From contig JAGCSI010000151.1 of assembly GCA_017964255.1 (NCBI GenBank), positions 1 through 44,341 on the forward strand: a stretch of DNA of 44,341 nt. Direction: 5' to 3'. Of this stretch, positions 16,976 through 26,408 are shown one piece after another (the first letter of the stretch is position 1; every line of letters starts with the position of its first letter). Source of the stretch: Bacteroidales bacterium (GTDB lineage: Bacteria > Bacteroidota > Bacteroidia > Bacteroidales > WCHB1-69). Below the pieces are notes generated by a model. The model was not told where the DNA came from. It made no database searches and worked only from the letters and a program-made list of their open reading frames with translations. Both the position numbers and the translations under genes were made by a program.

Positions 16976-18388
16976 ATGCTTGACCTCATTTTAAATCAGA
17001 TTAGAGACAAGAAAATCATCATCCTCGGTTTTGGTCGCGAAGGTGCGTCTTCCTACCGATTTCTACGAAAACACTTCCCTGACATGGAAATTGTGGCGGC
17101 CGACCGAAGCGAGATCCTCAACACCAGCGAATACCAAAACGATCCGAAACTGAAATTTGTTTTGGGAGATAAATACGCTGACAATCTCAACGATTACGAC
17201 CTGATTTTCAAGACTCCCGGTATCAATCTCAACCATATCAACTATTTTATCCAGCCGCACCGCATCACCTCGCAGACCGAGTTGTTCTTGTACGGCTACA
17301 ACCAGCAGGTGATTGGCGTCACCGGAACAAAGGGCAAGAGCACTACCTCCTCGCTGATATACCATATCTTGTCCCACAGCCGTGGCAACACCTTCCTGGC
17401 CGGCAACATCGGCATTCCCTTTTTTGACATCATCGACCAGTTGGACGAGGATTCCATCATTGTGGCCGAGTTGTCCGCCCACCAGCTGGAATATACCACC
17501 ATCTCACCGCATATCGCGTTGCTGCTCAACATGTACCAGGAGCACCTTGACCATTTCGCCTCGCTCAGCAACTACCAGCTGGCGAAGATGAACATCACCA
17601 AATACCAGTCCGAAACGGATGTGCTGATTTACAACGCAGAGGACGAGCATATTCCCAACCTCATCAAGAGCCACAATTACCAGCGCAAGATGTTCAAGTT
17701 CAGCAGCATGCATGCGATTGACACAGGGTGCTATTGTCTCGATGACACGGTAATTCGCGTGGACAAAGGGCAGGTATTAGGCGAATATGACTTGTACCGC
17801 TACGACAATCTGCCGGGACGGCACAACTACAATAACATCATGGCCGCCATCTTGGCTGTCAAACAGTTCAATATCAGCGACGAGGATATTCTCCAACATC
17901 TGGCCAGTTTCAAGGGTTTGGAGCACCGCATCGAGTTGGTGGGCACTTTCAACGGAATCAAGTTTTACAACGACAGCATCTCTACTATTCCCGAGGCGGC
18001 CATCGCCGCTGTCAAGGCCTTGCGGAAAGTCGATACCCTTATCATTGGAGGCTTCGACCGTGGCATTAGCTATGACATTCTGATTGACTATTTTCATCAG
18101 AATCCCATTGCCCACGTGGTTTTTACTGGTCCCGCAGGCCGCCGAATCCAACAGGAATGGGAAGCCAAATATCCTCTTCCAGAGGCATTTATCATTGAAG
18201 ACGATTTTACCAAAATTGTGGATTATTGCCTCCACAACACCACCGAAGGGAAAGTATGCCTGCTCTCCCCTGCCGCATCCAGCTACGACCAGTTCAAGAA
18301 TTTCGAGGAAAGAGGTCGCCGGTTCAAAAGTGAATTACAACATTTTGCAAAAAATAACGTTATAGAAAAAACTAAAGAACATGAATAA
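16976..18388 (+). CDS. murD: UDP-N-acetylmuramoyl-L-alanine--D-glutamate ligase
   Basis: This 470-residue cytoplasmic Mur ligase adds D-glutamate to UDP-MurNAc-L-Ala in peptidoglycan synthesis. Motifs in order are an N-terminal Rossmann domain with IIILGFGREGASSYRFL, the ATP loop GVTGTKGKSTTSSLI (about 116-130), ELSAHQLEY, LNMYQEHLDHF, and the C-terminal domain GLEHRIELVGTFNGIKFYND with LIIGGFDRG and LLSPAASSYDQF. It is usually in the dcw cluster, but here it stands alone with a thioredoxin lipoprotein gene that overlaps its end by eight bases. The Lnt/NamZ/PAP2 envelope genes lie a few kilobases downstream. Confidence 0.95.
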   Translation: MLDLILNQIRDKKIIILGFGREGASSYRFLRKHFPDMEIVAADRSEILNTSEYQNDPKLKFVLGDKYADNLNDYDLIFKTPGINLNHINYFIQPHRITSQTELFLYGYNQQVIGVTGTKGKSTTSSLIYHILSHSRGNTFLAGNIGIPFFDIIDQLDEDSIIVAELSAHQLEYTTISPHIALLLNMYQEHLDHFASLSNYQLAKMNITKYQSETDVLIYNAEDEHIPNLIKSHNYQRKMFKFSSMHAIDTGCYCLDDTVIRVDKGQVLGEYDLYRYDNLPGRHNYNNIMAAILAVKQFNISDEDILQHLASFKGLEHRIELVGTFNGIKFYNDSISTIPEAAIAAVKALRKVDTLIIGGFDRGISYDILIDYFHQNPIAHVVFTGPAGRRIQQEWEAKYPLPEAFIIEDDFTKIVDYCLHNTTEGKVCLLSPAASSYDQFKNFEERGRRFKSELQHFAKNNVIEKTKEHE

Positions 18389-18935
18389 GCGTATTTTTAT
18401 CCTTCCCATAATGATTTTGATGCTGTCATCATGCACCCAGGCCCAGTCCGAATCGGACAATGATCTGCCACCTGAAACCGAACAGGTGATTTCCATGGCC
18501 ATGGACAACCCCAACTTCAACAAAACGCCCTCACAAGCAAAAGTGACCCCTGAGGAAGACCTATCAGGCGAAATCATTATGCTGGATGACGAAAGTTTTG
18601 CAGAGAAAATCACCGATATAGACAACGAAAAAGGTCTCCAATACAAAGGCATGACCCCTTGTATTGTGGATTTTTACGCTGACTGGTGCCGTCCTTGCAG
18701 TGCCATGCACCCCATCCTTAAAGATATCGCCAAAGAGTATAAAGGAAGACTGATAGTTTACAAAATCAACACGGATAAATCCACCAAAACAGCTGCAGCT
18801 TTAGGGGTGAGCAGCATTCCCACATTTGTCTTTTTCAAACGCAACACCCAACCAGGAGCCCTCAGAGGAGCACTGTCCAAAAAAGATTTCAAAAAAATCA
18901 TCGACCAATTCCTTCAGGAAGGCGAAGGAGAATAA
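18381..18935 (+). CDS. Thioredoxin-fold lipoprotein
   Basis: This 184-residue protein starts with a lipoprotein signal ending LMLSSC (Cys about residue 18). After a polar linker of about 60 residues comes a thioredoxin domain (about 85-180). It holds the active site WCRPC (Trp102, Cys103, Cys106), DFYADWCRPCSAMHP and the cis-Pro segment VSSIPTFVFF. It should act in the periplasm in disulfide exchange, and could be fed electrons by the DsbD-like protein encoded at 20828. It overlaps murD by eight bases, and the next gene follows 11 bases after its stop. Confidence 0.9.
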   Translation: MNKRIFILPIMILMLSSCTQAQSESDNDLPPETEQVISMAMDNPNFNKTPSQAKVTPEEDLSGEIIMLDDESFAEKITDIDNEKGLQYKGMTPCIVDFYADWCRPCSAMHPILKDIAKEYKGRLIVYKINTDKSTKTAAALGVSSIPTFVFFKRNTQPGALRGALSKKDFKKIIDQFLQEGEGE

Positions 18936-18946
18936 GATCACACGCA

Positions 18947-19804
18947 TTGAAAAAAGCATTTCTCTGTTTCTTACTCATCATTTTCAACTTATGCAATTCT
19001 TTTGCACAACATGCGGATGCTTGTGAAGAGACCTACGAGCGTCTCAAAGCCATTGAGCAACGTTTTGCGCATCTCGACAGCCAGAACCCTGAAGTGATTA
19101 CCTTACATTATTATTTCCTGCAGGACTGCATCAATGAACTCCGAAATTTAAAGGATCACGGAGATGACATTCTTTTTTACTGCCAGAATAAAAACACCTT
19201 GAAAACCAAGGGAATGCGATTGCTATCGCAGGCAGATTCCCTTCAAAGCGTCTTCTCGGAACAAATCAAGATTGTGGACGAACTGTTTTACCAGAAAGCC
19301 AAAATAGAGTATATTTTTGCAGATAATGACCGTACCGAATACTACCTCAACCGGGCCTTGCAGTTCAACAAGCACAATGTGGATGCTCTTATTCTGAAAA
19401 CCAAACTGAAATTCGAAGAGAAAGAATACGAGGAATGTCTCAACCTGTTCAAGGAATTATTCAATCAGAACACCCTCAGCGAAATGCAGGAGAACGAGGT
19501 ATATAGTTTATCTTCAGCCTATTATTACGAGATTTACAATCTGGGCGACTCACTGGTGAAAGCCGACAAAGGAGCTTACGCCATTGATCTTTTCCAGTTG
19601 CTGGAGACCTTCTGCCATGAGATTCCCTCCTCCTACTGCAATGACGACTACTATCATGGCATCATGCGCTCAAAGCAAGGCGTTTACGAGTCCTACATCG
19701 CCATTGCCCGCGCCGCCCGCGAACGCAAAAACTACGAGCTGGAGCGCAAATTCCTCCGCTACGCCGAAGAGTACCTGAAAGAAAACGGGATGGGAAAGAA
19801 TTGA
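18947..19804 (+). CDS. Secreted TPR-like helical protein of unknown function
   Basis: This 285-residue protein has a clear signal peptide (MKKAFLCFLLIIFNLCNSFAQ). The start is an unusual TTG at 18947; the signal peptide begins right there and no ATG or GTG fits. The mature part is almost entirely helical, with tetratricopeptide-like pairs such as AKIEYIFADNDRTEYYLNRA, NVDALILKTKLKFEEKEYEE and ERKNYELERKFLRYAEEYL. A scaffold role in the periplasm is inferred; I do not recognise a named family. It closes the murD operon, and its TGA stop begins a heptamer array. Confidence 0.75.
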   Translation: MKKAFLCFLLIIFNLCNSFAQHADACEETYERLKAIEQRFAHLDSQNPEVITLHYYFLQDCINELRNLKDHGDDILFYCQNKNTLKTKGMRLLSQADSLQSVFSEQIKIVDELFYQKAKIEYIFADNDRTEYYLNRALQFNKHNVDALILKTKLKFEEKEYEECLNLFKELFNQNTLSEMQENEVYSLSSAYYYEIYNLGDSLVKADKGAYAIDLFQLLETFCHEIPSSYCNDDYYHGIMRSKQGVYESYIAIARAARERKNYELERKFLRYAEEYLKENGMGKN

Positions 19805-19823
19805 CAGTTGATAATTGACAATT
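19801..19823 (+). repeat. Heptamer array (TTGACAG/TTGATAA) starting at a stop codon
   Basis: Three units, TTGACAG, TTGATAA and TTGACAA, begin one base before the TGA (19802-19804) of the upstream gene, so the first unit supplies the stop. The orientation relative to the gene matches the arrays at 9981, 32126 and 37470. Confidence 0.85.
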
Positions 19824-19879
19824 TGTCCGAAACGGATTGAGGGAAAACTTCTAAACTACGGCAAAAATAAGAAGCGAAG

Positions 19880-20533
19880 TTATTTCTGCGCCGCCAACAC
19901 GACTGGAGAACCTAACTTCTCGTAAGTATTATTGTTCTCCAGTAGATAATAGTTGCCATGATGACTTAGATAATAATGCTGGTCGTAATAGATGACTTCC
20001 ATTTTGTCTACATCTAGACCTTTGACCTGTAGCATATTACCAGTAAAGCGATAAGTGATTCTGTTTTTGATAGGCGTGTTCCACTGCTGCACTTCCAGTT
20101 CCGTCAATGCCGCATCCGTCGCCGCAATATCCTTAAATTCGGCATTCTTGAACTTCACCTGCAGCTTCTTTTGGGCAATGATTTTGTCAACCACGACTAC
20201 ATCCTCTGTCGCCCCCGCCTCCTCTGCATAGCTGAAATCCACCTCATCGTAATCCGCTGGCATTTCATCAACCACCACGCTGTCTTGTGACTCTGCCAAC
20301 TGGTTCGTCTGTGAAGTTTCGGATTCCTTGCGGGCCACATTCACGTACTTCACCACCGTGTCCTTGGTGTTTTCTCGACTATAAATATGCTCAATGGTTT
20401 TGGTAAATGACTTCGACTGGCTCTGAATCATGGCAAAAACCACAAACGCCACCGCAGAAATCAGAAAACCCACGATAAGTCCTATCGCAAAGTACAACCA
20501 TTTCTTTTCTTTTTTTATCTGATTTTCAGTCAT
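19880..20533 (-). CDS. Single-pass membrane protein of unknown function
   Basis: This 217-residue protein has a short basic cytoplasmic N-terminus and one transmembrane segment (about residues 13-36, WLYFAIGLIVGFLISAVAF). An acidic, Ser/Val-rich linker follows (about 60-110). The C-terminal domain of about 90 residues is beta-rich and Tyr-rich (MEVIYYDQHYYLSHHGNYYL). I do not recognise the family. It has its own promoter at 20568 and is convergent with the murD operon. It is transcribed away from dsbD, so no functional link is visible. Confidence 0.7.
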   Translation of the reverse strand: MTENQIKKEKKWLYFAIGLIVGFLISAVAFVVFAMIQSQSKSFTKTIEHIYSRENTKDTVVKYVNVARKESETSQTNQLAESQDSVVVDEMPADYDEVDFSYAEEAGATEDVVVVDKIIAQKKLQVKFKNAEFKDIAATDAALTELEVQQWNTPIKNRITYRFTGNMLQVKGLDVDKMEVIYYDQHYYLSHHGNYYLLENNNTYEKLGSPVVLAAQK

Positions 20534-20567
20534 TTATGTCAAAAGTAAAAATATATCATGTAAAAGA

Positions 20568-20575
20568 CAAAAATA
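20568..20575 (-). promoter_or_regulatory. -7 promoter element of the 19880-20533 gene
   Basis: The minus strand reads TATTTTTG, 34 bases upstream of the ATG at 20533. Confidence 0.7.
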
Positions 20576-20621
20576 AACAATATTCCTGAAAAAAACAAAT
20601 TGCATCCAAAATTTTTTCATA

Positions 20622-20713
20622 GCAGAGACGCAATGTATTGCGTCTTTACCGTGATTTAGCGACGTTGCGAACAATTTTGTCTGTTGTAGAGACGTTTCAT
20701 GAAACGTCTCTAC
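20622..20713 (+). repeat. Paired palindromes E and D upstream of dsbD
   Basis: Family E lies at 20622-20649 (arms AGAGACGCAAT and ATTGCGTCTTT). Family D lies at 20686-20713 with perfect arms GTAGAGACGTTTC/GAAACGTCTCTAC and loop AT. They are 36 bases apart. The same two families also sit side by side at 9858-9934, in the opposite order. This pairing suggests they move or are maintained as a unit. Confidence 0.85.
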
Positions 20714-20779
20714 ATAAAAACGGCATTCCAACCCTGTGGAGCCAAGGCGTACCTCATCTCTACAAATCAAAAAATTTCG

Positions 20780-20787
20780 TATTTTTG
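20780..20787 (+). promoter_or_regulatory. -7 promoter element of the dsbD operon
   Basis: TATTTTTG, 40 bases upstream of ATG 20828. Confidence 0.75.
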
Positions 20788-20827
20788 CAGTTTAAATATT
20801 ATGTAGAAAACAATAACATTACATATC

Positions 20828-22870
20828 ATGAGAAAAATAACATCAATTCTCTTTATGCTCGTCGTTCTGCTAAGCAGTATATGGGCACAAGAAACTCCAG
20901 TAACCTGGAACTTTAAGACTGTTAAAGTCAACGATTCGGTTGCCGAGCTGCAGTTCCAGGCTACCATCCAAGAGAACTGGCACCTGTACTCCCAGTACCA
21001 CAACAACGGCATGGAGATGCCCATCGAGTTCAGCTTCACCGCGGACAAAAGCTATAAACGCATCGGCAAAGTAGCTGAACCCAAGCCCATTGTGCATTAC
21101 GACCCGATGTTCAACGACACCTCGAAATATTTCGTCAATAGTGTCACTTTCAAGCAAAAAGTGAAAATCCTGCAGAATGAGCCGTTTGCTATCAAAGGCA
21201 GGCTGTCTGGACAGTCGTGCATCGACGGTCGCTGCGTGGCCCTCGACAAGAAATTCAGCTTCGACATTGAGGATTTTGACCATGCGGTGACTGGTGCTGT
21301 CACCCCTGCAGACGCTACTCCGGAAGACGAAATTGCAGAGATAGGCAACGAAAAAAACACCGAAGAAAGTATTGAAAACACTAATACACAAAACATTACC
21401 AGTACAAGCAATGGTGAACAAGAAGAGTCTTTATGGTCATTTTTCATCGTAGCCTTCTTGGGCGGCTTAGTAGGTTTACTCATGCCTTGCGTCTTTCCGA
21501 TGATTCCGATGACCGTATCCTACTTCATGAAATCGGGCAGCAAGGCCAAGCTCCATGCCCTCATCTACGGACTTTCCATTGTCGTTATTTATGTGATTTT
21601 CGGCATAGTTCTCTCCCTGATTTTCGGTCCTGACTTTGCTAACATCCTTAGCACGCACTGGATCCCCAATATCCTGTTTGCCATCATCTTCATCATTTTC
21701 GCCCTGTCGTTCTTCGGCTATTTTGAGATCACCCTGCCCAGCAGCTGGGTCAACAAGTCGGCCAAGATGGAGAACACTGGCGGTTTGATCGGCATCTTTT
21801 TCATGGCCCTTACCCTAGTGCTGGTGTCATTCTCCTGCACGCTGCCTATTGCCGGAGCCGTTGCCCTGAACTCGGTGGGCGGCTCCCTGCTGAAACCCAT
21901 CATCGGCATGTTGGGCTTCTCCCTGGGCATCGCCATCCCCTTCACCCTCTTCGCTTTCTTCCCTGGCTTGCTGAAGAAAATGCCGAAATCAGGCGGTTGG
22001 ATGAATACGCTGAAAGTGGTGTTGGCTTTCATCGAGTTGGCATTCGCCCTCAAATTCATCAATGTACCCGACCAGACCTACCACTGGGGCATCCTCGACC
22101 GCGAAGTGTATCTGGCTCTGTGGATTGTGCTCTTCTCCCTCATGGGCATCTACCTCCTCGGCAAAATCAAATTCCCCTTGGATGACGACATGCCCGTACA
22201 GAAAAGTCCCTTCCGCTTCATGATGGCCATCCTCACTTTCGCTTTTGTAGTCTATATGATTCCTGGCATGTTCGGTGCTCCGCTGAAAGCCATCTCAGGC
22301 TGGTTGCCGCCCATGACCACCCAAGATTTCGACATCAACAATGTGGTGCGCACAGAAGCCGGCAATGCCAGCAACAATACCATCAGCATGGATGAGGCGA
22401 TTCTGTATGTCGACCAACTGGATTTGCCCCATGGCATCCAAGGTTACTTTGACTATGACCAAGCTTTGCGTGTGGCCAAACAGCTGAACAAGCCCGTATT
22501 CATTGATTTCACCGGCCATGGATGCGTGAACTGCCGCAACGTGGAAAACGCCGTATGGATTGATCCGCAAGTTCGTAAGATGTTCTCCGAAGAGTTTGTG
22601 GTAGTGGCACTTTATGTAGATGATAAGAACATCCAGCTTCCTGAAGACCAACAGCTTATGGATGAAGACGGCGACCCCATCACCACCTTGGGAGGCAAGA
22701 ACATGTTCATTCAGAACACCATCTATAAAGAAAACTCACAGCCCTGTTACTTTATCGTTGACACGGATGGTTCAGTATTGGCAGGACCTACCTATTATGA
22801 GAAAGATGTCAACAAATACATGGATTTTCTGAAATCAGGTATCAAGGCTTATCAAGAAAAACATCAATAA
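20828..22870 (+). CDS. dsbD: DsbD-family thiol:disulfide interchange protein
   Basis: This 680-residue protein carries reducing power from cytoplasmic thioredoxin to the periplasm. After a signal peptide (1-21) comes the periplasmic alpha domain with SCIDGRCV (about 136-143). About eight transmembrane helices follow (from about 205 to 475), carrying PCVFPMIPMTVSYF and the second Cys in SFSCTLPIAGA. A C-terminal thioredoxin domain (about 530-680) carries GHGCVNCRNVE (Cys566, Cys569). All three redox modules are therefore present. Likely partners include the WCRPC lipoprotein encoded at 18381. lnt follows after 27 bases, so the two are probably co-transcribed. Confidence 0.93.
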   Translation: MRKITSILFMLVVLLSSIWAQETPVTWNFKTVKVNDSVAELQFQATIQENWHLYSQYHNNGMEMPIEFSFTADKSYKRIGKVAEPKPIVHYDPMFNDTSKYFVNSVTFKQKVKILQNEPFAIKGRLSGQSCIDGRCVALDKKFSFDIEDFDHAVTGAVTPADATPEDEIAEIGNEKNTEESIENTNTQNITSTSNGEQEESLWSFFIVAFLGGLVGLLMPCVFPMIPMTVSYFMKSGSKAKLHALIYGLSIVVIYVIFGIVLSLIFGPDFANILSTHWIPNILFAIIFIIFALSFFGYFEITLPSSWVNKSAKMENTGGLIGIFFMALTLVLVSFSCTLPIAGAVALNSVGGSLLKPIIGMLGFSLGIAIPFTLFAFFPGLLKKMPKSGGWMNTLKVVLAFIELAFALKFINVPDQTYHWGILDREVYLALWIVLFSLMGIYLLGKIKFPLDDDMPVQKSPFRFMMAILTFAFVVYMIPGMFGAPLKAISGWLPPMTTQDFDINNVVRTEAGNASNNTISMDEAILYVDQLDLPHGIQGYFDYDQALRVAKQLNKPVFIDFTGHGCVNCRNVENAVWIDPQVRKMFSEEFVVVALYVDDKNIQLPEDQQLMDEDGDPITTLGGKNMFIQNTIYKENSQPCYFIVDTDGSVLAGPTYYEKDVNKYMDFLKSGIKAYQEKHQ

Positions 22871-22897
22871 TATTCCTCATGAATAATATCTTCTGAA

Positions 22898-24553
22898 ATG
22901 AAAGCAAAAAAACTCATACTCGCACTCCTCTCCGGCTTATTGCTGTGGCTGTCATGGAATCCCAACGGACTGCCATTCCTGATATTTTTCTCCTTTGTTC
23001 CTTTACTGGTCATCAGCGATTTATTGATCGGCGAAGGACACAAACATTCCTCCGGACGGGCATTCTGCTACAGTTTGATTGCCTTTCTGATATGGAATAC
23101 TGGCACCACCTGGTGGATCTTCAATAGCACAGGCCCAGGTGCCATCGTCACTTTTATCCTCAACAGCAGCTTCATGGCTTTGGTCATTGCCGTCTGGCAT
23201 TTCTGCCGCCGCAAAGGCATGCCCGGATGGCTGCAGCCCATCGCCCTCATCTCTTTCTGGATGTCGTTCGAGTACCTGCACCTCAACTGGGACCTCACCT
23301 GGCCGTGGCTGAACCTCGGCAATGTCTTTGACAGCTGTACGCAATATGTACAATGGTATGAATATACCGGAACCTTCGGCGGAACCCTTTGGGTTTTAGC
23401 AGCCAACTTATTGATTTATTACACGATACGTTTCTTTAACAGTAAAAGAAAAATGGCGATTGCTTTCGGCTCTGTTTTCGTATTATGGATTGCATTGCCC
23501 GTGATTTCTTCTGTACTTATCTATCATCATTACAAGAATAATCTCAGACATGACAACCCCGTAGAAGCCATTATTGTTCAGCACAATACGGAAGCTTACG
23601 AAGAACAGTTCCGCATGTCGAACATCGAGCATACCCTGCGTATTCTTGATGTGGCCATGCCATTGGTGACCGACAGCACCCAGTTGATAGTCACGGCAGA
23701 GTCATCCATCTCCCACACCATCTCCGCTAACGCCCTGTTAGACAGAAGCTATCCAGCTGACACTTACCTGTATTATGGTTTTACCGTGCTGGATTCAGTA
23801 ATTGCACACTATCCCAATCTGAATTTCATTTTGGGTCTTTCCACTTTCGAAACCTTTACGGAAGAACCGAACATCGTATATATGAAGCGCGAAGACGGGC
23901 TGTACCAGTCGGTACACAACTCCGCCACCTGCTACAACAAATATGGAGTGACCGACCTGTACCACAAGAGTCGTCTGGTACCCGGTGTGGAGAAGATGCC
24001 TTTCCCGAAATTGTTCTTCTTCCTTGAAGACCTGGTGATTGATTTAGGCGGTCCACGCACCTCATTAAGTCCCGACACAGCCCAGCATGCCTTCCAGACC
24101 ACCATCAACAATGGCACAGTAAAAGTCGGCACGGTGATATGCTACGAATCCGCTTATGGTGAGATATTTTCAGGTTTTGTCAAAGATGGTGCACAGCTGA
24201 TGGCAGTCATCACCAACGACGCCTGGTGGGGTGACACCCCCGGCTACAAGCAGCACTTCCTCTTCTCTCGCCTGCGTGCCGTGGAGAGCCGCCGCACCAT
24301 CCTGCGTTCCTCCAATCCCGGCATCTCCGCCTTCATCGACGAAAGCGGCGATGTGCACCAAGCCACGAAATACGACACCCGTCTGGCCATCAAGCAGACT
24401 GTTTACCCCAATGACTACATTACTTTCTACACCCACCATGGCGACTACTTGGCCCGCATCGCGGTAGTATTTGCTGCCATCTGCCTCCTCTGGTCACTGC
24501 TGCTTTGGGGCATCAGAATCTTGACAAGAAACAAAAAACAACAAATCAATTGA
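22898..24553 (+). CDS. lnt: Apolipoprotein N-acyltransferase
   Basis: This 551-residue inner-membrane enzyme adds the third acyl chain to lipoproteins. Several hydrophobic segments (about residues 1-215) precede a periplasmic nitrilase-type domain. The catalytic triad is visible as Glu in VTAESSIS, Lys in YHKSRLVPGVEKMPF and Cys in VGTVICYESAYGE. The substrate-side NDAWWGDTPGYKQH and RLRAVESRRTILRSSNPGIS are also conserved. A final transmembrane segment lies near 520-540. Many lipoproteins in this window would be its substrates. The TGA stop runs into a GATTACAG-type array. Confidence 0.93.
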   Translation: MKAKKLILALLSGLLLWLSWNPNGLPFLIFFSFVPLLVISDLLIGEGHKHSSGRAFCYSLIAFLIWNTGTTWWIFNSTGPGAIVTFILNSSFMALVIAVWHFCRRKGMPGWLQPIALISFWMSFEYLHLNWDLTWPWLNLGNVFDSCTQYVQWYEYTGTFGGTLWVLAANLLIYYTIRFFNSKRKMAIAFGSVFVLWIALPVISSVLIYHHYKNNLRHDNPVEAIIVQHNTEAYEEQFRMSNIEHTLRILDVAMPLVTDSTQLIVTAESSISHTISANALLDRSYPADTYLYYGFTVLDSVIAHYPNLNFILGLSTFETFTEEPNIVYMKREDGLYQSVHNSATCYNKYGVTDLYHKSRLVPGVEKMPFPKLFFFLEDLVIDLGGPRTSLSPDTAQHAFQTTINNGTVKVGTVICYESAYGEIFSGFVKDGAQLMAVITNDAWWGDTPGYKQHFLFSRLRAVESRRTILRSSNPGISAFIDESGDVHQATKYDTRLAIKQTVYPNDYITFYTHHGDYLARIAVVFAAICLLWSLLLWGIRILTRNKKQQIN

Positions 24554-24641
24554 TTGATTACAGGATTACAGTATTACAGAATTACAGAATAAAAAAAATC
24601 CTGTAATCCCTTAATCCTTCACACCTTCTAACCCTCTAACC
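24551..24641 (+). repeat. Octamer array with a 12-base inverted repeat between lnt and the NamZ gene
   Basis: Starting at the lnt stop, GATTACAG-like units (GGATTACA, GTATTACA, GAATTACA) run to about 24590. GATTACAGGATT (24556-24567) has an exact inverted copy AATCCTGTAATC at 24597-24608, so the transcript could fold into a 12-base-pair stem. The rest is a different array (CTTAATCC, TTCACACC, TTCTAACC, CTCTAACC) up to the next ATG. Its reverse complement resembles the large array at 39530-39725. Confidence 0.8.
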
Positions 24642-24642
24642 C

Positions 24643-25815
24643 ATGAAAAATCTTCTCTCCACCATCTTCCTCCTTGCCAGCTTCTTCACAGCGGCTCATG
24701 CCCAAATCATTGTTGGGGCGGAGCGTACCGATTTGTACTTCGACCAGCTGGAAGGAAAAAAGATAGCGGTCTGTGGCAACCAGTCCTCAAGAGTGGGTTC
24801 ACAACATTTGGTGGACACGTTGGTGGCTTCAGGCTTCAATGTGGTGACAATTTTCTGTCCTGAGCACGGTTTCCGAGGAGATGCCGAGGCAGGCGCACAT
24901 ATCAGTTCCTCCGTGGATGCCAAAACTGGCATTCCCATCGTTTCCCTATATGGCAAAAACAAGAAACCCGACCTCAGCCAGAGCAATATCGATTTGATAA
25001 TCTTCGATATACAAGATGTCGGATGCCGTTTTTACACCTATATCTCTACTTTGCACTACGTGATGGAGGCCGCCGCCGAAAAAGATGTGGAGGTCATGAT
25101 TCTGGACCGTCCCAACCCCAATGGTTACTTCGTTGACGGACCTGTTTTGGACACCAACTACCGTTCATTTGTGGGCATGCACCCCATTCCTGTGGTGCAC
25201 GGCATGACAATTGGCGAGTACGGCCGCATGATCAACGGCGAAGGCTGGTTAGCCAAAGGCATTCATTGCAAGTTGCAGGTGGTGACGATGGACAACTACG
25301 ACCACAACACCCGCTATGCACTGCCCATCGCCCCATCACCCAATCTACAAACCCCCGAAGCCATCTACCTCTACCCTTCCCTCTGTCTTTTCGAGGGAAC
25401 CCCCATCAGCATCGGCAGAGGCACTGATATACCGTTTCAGGTTTACGGTCATCCACAGCTCACGACCGGCGACTATTATTTCACACCCAGACCCATCAAA
25501 GGAGTGTCGGAAAATCCGCCACAGAACGGTCAGAAATGCCGAGGATACAATTTAAGCGAATACGCCACAGAGAACTTACAAGGAAGCAACAGCTTCAACA
25601 TACAATATATTATTGAGGCATACATGCACTTCCCCGATAAGGCCAAATTTTTCAATGCCAATCTCTTTTTCGACAAATTAGCCGGCACCAACCAGCTGCG
25701 CAAGGACATCATCGCTGGCAAAAGCGAGGAGGACATCCGAGCCTCCTGGCAGCCGAAGTTACAGAAATTCAAAGAGATAAGACAGCAGTATTTATTATAT
25801 CCTGATTTTGAATAA
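24643..25815 (+). CDS. Exo-beta-N-acetylmuramidase NamZ-like (DUF1343, GH171)
   Basis: This 390-residue protein has a signal peptide (ending AAHAQ, residue 21) and a full DUF1343 domain. Signatures are VCGNQSSRVG, FCPEHGFRGDAEAGAHI, IFDIQDVGCRFYTYISTLH, ILDRPNPNGYFVDGPVLD and SIGRGTDIPFQVYG. DUF1343 was identified as NamZ, which removes terminal N-acetylmuramic acid from peptidoglycan fragments, so this enzyme probably recycles wall sugars in the periplasm. It lies in an envelope cluster, with Lnt upstream and a PAP2 phosphatase overlapping its stop by one base (TAATG). Confidence 0.88.
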   Translation: MKNLLSTIFLLASFFTAAHAQIIVGAERTDLYFDQLEGKKIAVCGNQSSRVGSQHLVDTLVASGFNVVTIFCPEHGFRGDAEAGAHISSSVDAKTGIPIVSLYGKNKKPDLSQSNIDLIIFDIQDVGCRFYTYISTLHYVMEAAAEKDVEVMILDRPNPNGYFVDGPVLDTNYRSFVGMHPIPVVHGMTIGEYGRMINGEGWLAKGIHCKLQVVTMDNYDHNTRYALPIAPSPNLQTPEAIYLYPSLCLFEGTPISIGRGTDIPFQVYGHPQLTTGDYYFTPRPIKGVSENPPQNGQKCRGYNLSEYATENLQGSNSFNIQYIIEAYMHFPDKAKFFNANLFFDKLAGTNQLRKDIIAGKSEEDIRASWQPKLQKFKEIRQQYLLYPDFE

Positions 25816-26408
25816 TGATTGAATACCTCCTTCCCACAGACCAAAGCATCTTTCTGTTTTTCAACGGATTGCATAGTTCATGGGCAGATGTGTTCTTCTA
25901 TTGGGTCTCCAACCGCTTTATATGGATTCCTTTCTATGCCGTTTTGGCATTTTTTTTGATTAAAAAATGGAGAAAAAAATCCATTCCCATATTCATAGCT
26001 TTGATACTCTGTATATTTCTTACCGACCAAAGTTGCAATCTCATCAAGCACAGTGTGCAGCGTCCCCGCCCCAGTCACGACCCCGTGCTGAGCGAGCAGG
26101 TGCATCTGGTAGCCAAGCCCGACGGCACGCTATACAAGGGCGGTCCATACGGCTTTCCTTCCTCGCACGCCGCCAACTCCATGGCATTGGCTTTATGGGT
26201 CATTCTCTATCTTGGAGAGAAGCGGAAATGGCTCATTATAATAATGTTATGCTGGGTGTTATTGCTTAGCTATAGTCGTATATATTTGGGAGTTCACTAC
26301 CCCAGCGACCTCATGGTAGGCTGGATATTGGGAGCTTGCTGGGCGCTTGTGCTTTGGAGAGGAGAACAGTGGCTTCAGAATTCAAAATTCAGAATTCAGA
26401 ATTCATAA
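25815..26408 (+). CDS. PAP2-family membrane phosphatase
   Basis: This 197-residue membrane protein has all three PAP2 motifs: KHSVQRPRP, PSSHAANS and SYSRIYLGVHYPSD. About five hydrophobic segments surround the motifs, which places the active site on the periplasmic side. Relatives dephosphorylate undecaprenyl pyrophosphate, phosphatidic acid or lipid A; the substrate is not readable here, but the neighbour NamZ favours wall lipid-carrier recycling. The last residues, LQNSKFRIQNS, are encoded by a tandem GAATTCA-type array and are not expected in the family, so the original C-terminus was probably shorter. Confidence 0.92.
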   Translation: MIEYLLPTDQSIFLFFNGLHSSWADVFFYWVSNRFIWIPFYAVLAFFLIKKWRKKSIPIFIALILCIFLTDQSCNLIKHSVQRPRPSHDPVLSEQVHLVAKPDGTLYKGGPYGFPSSHAANSMALALWVILYLGEKRKWLIIIMLCWVLLLSYSRIYLGVHYPSDLMVGWILGACWALVLWRGEQWLQNSKFRIQNS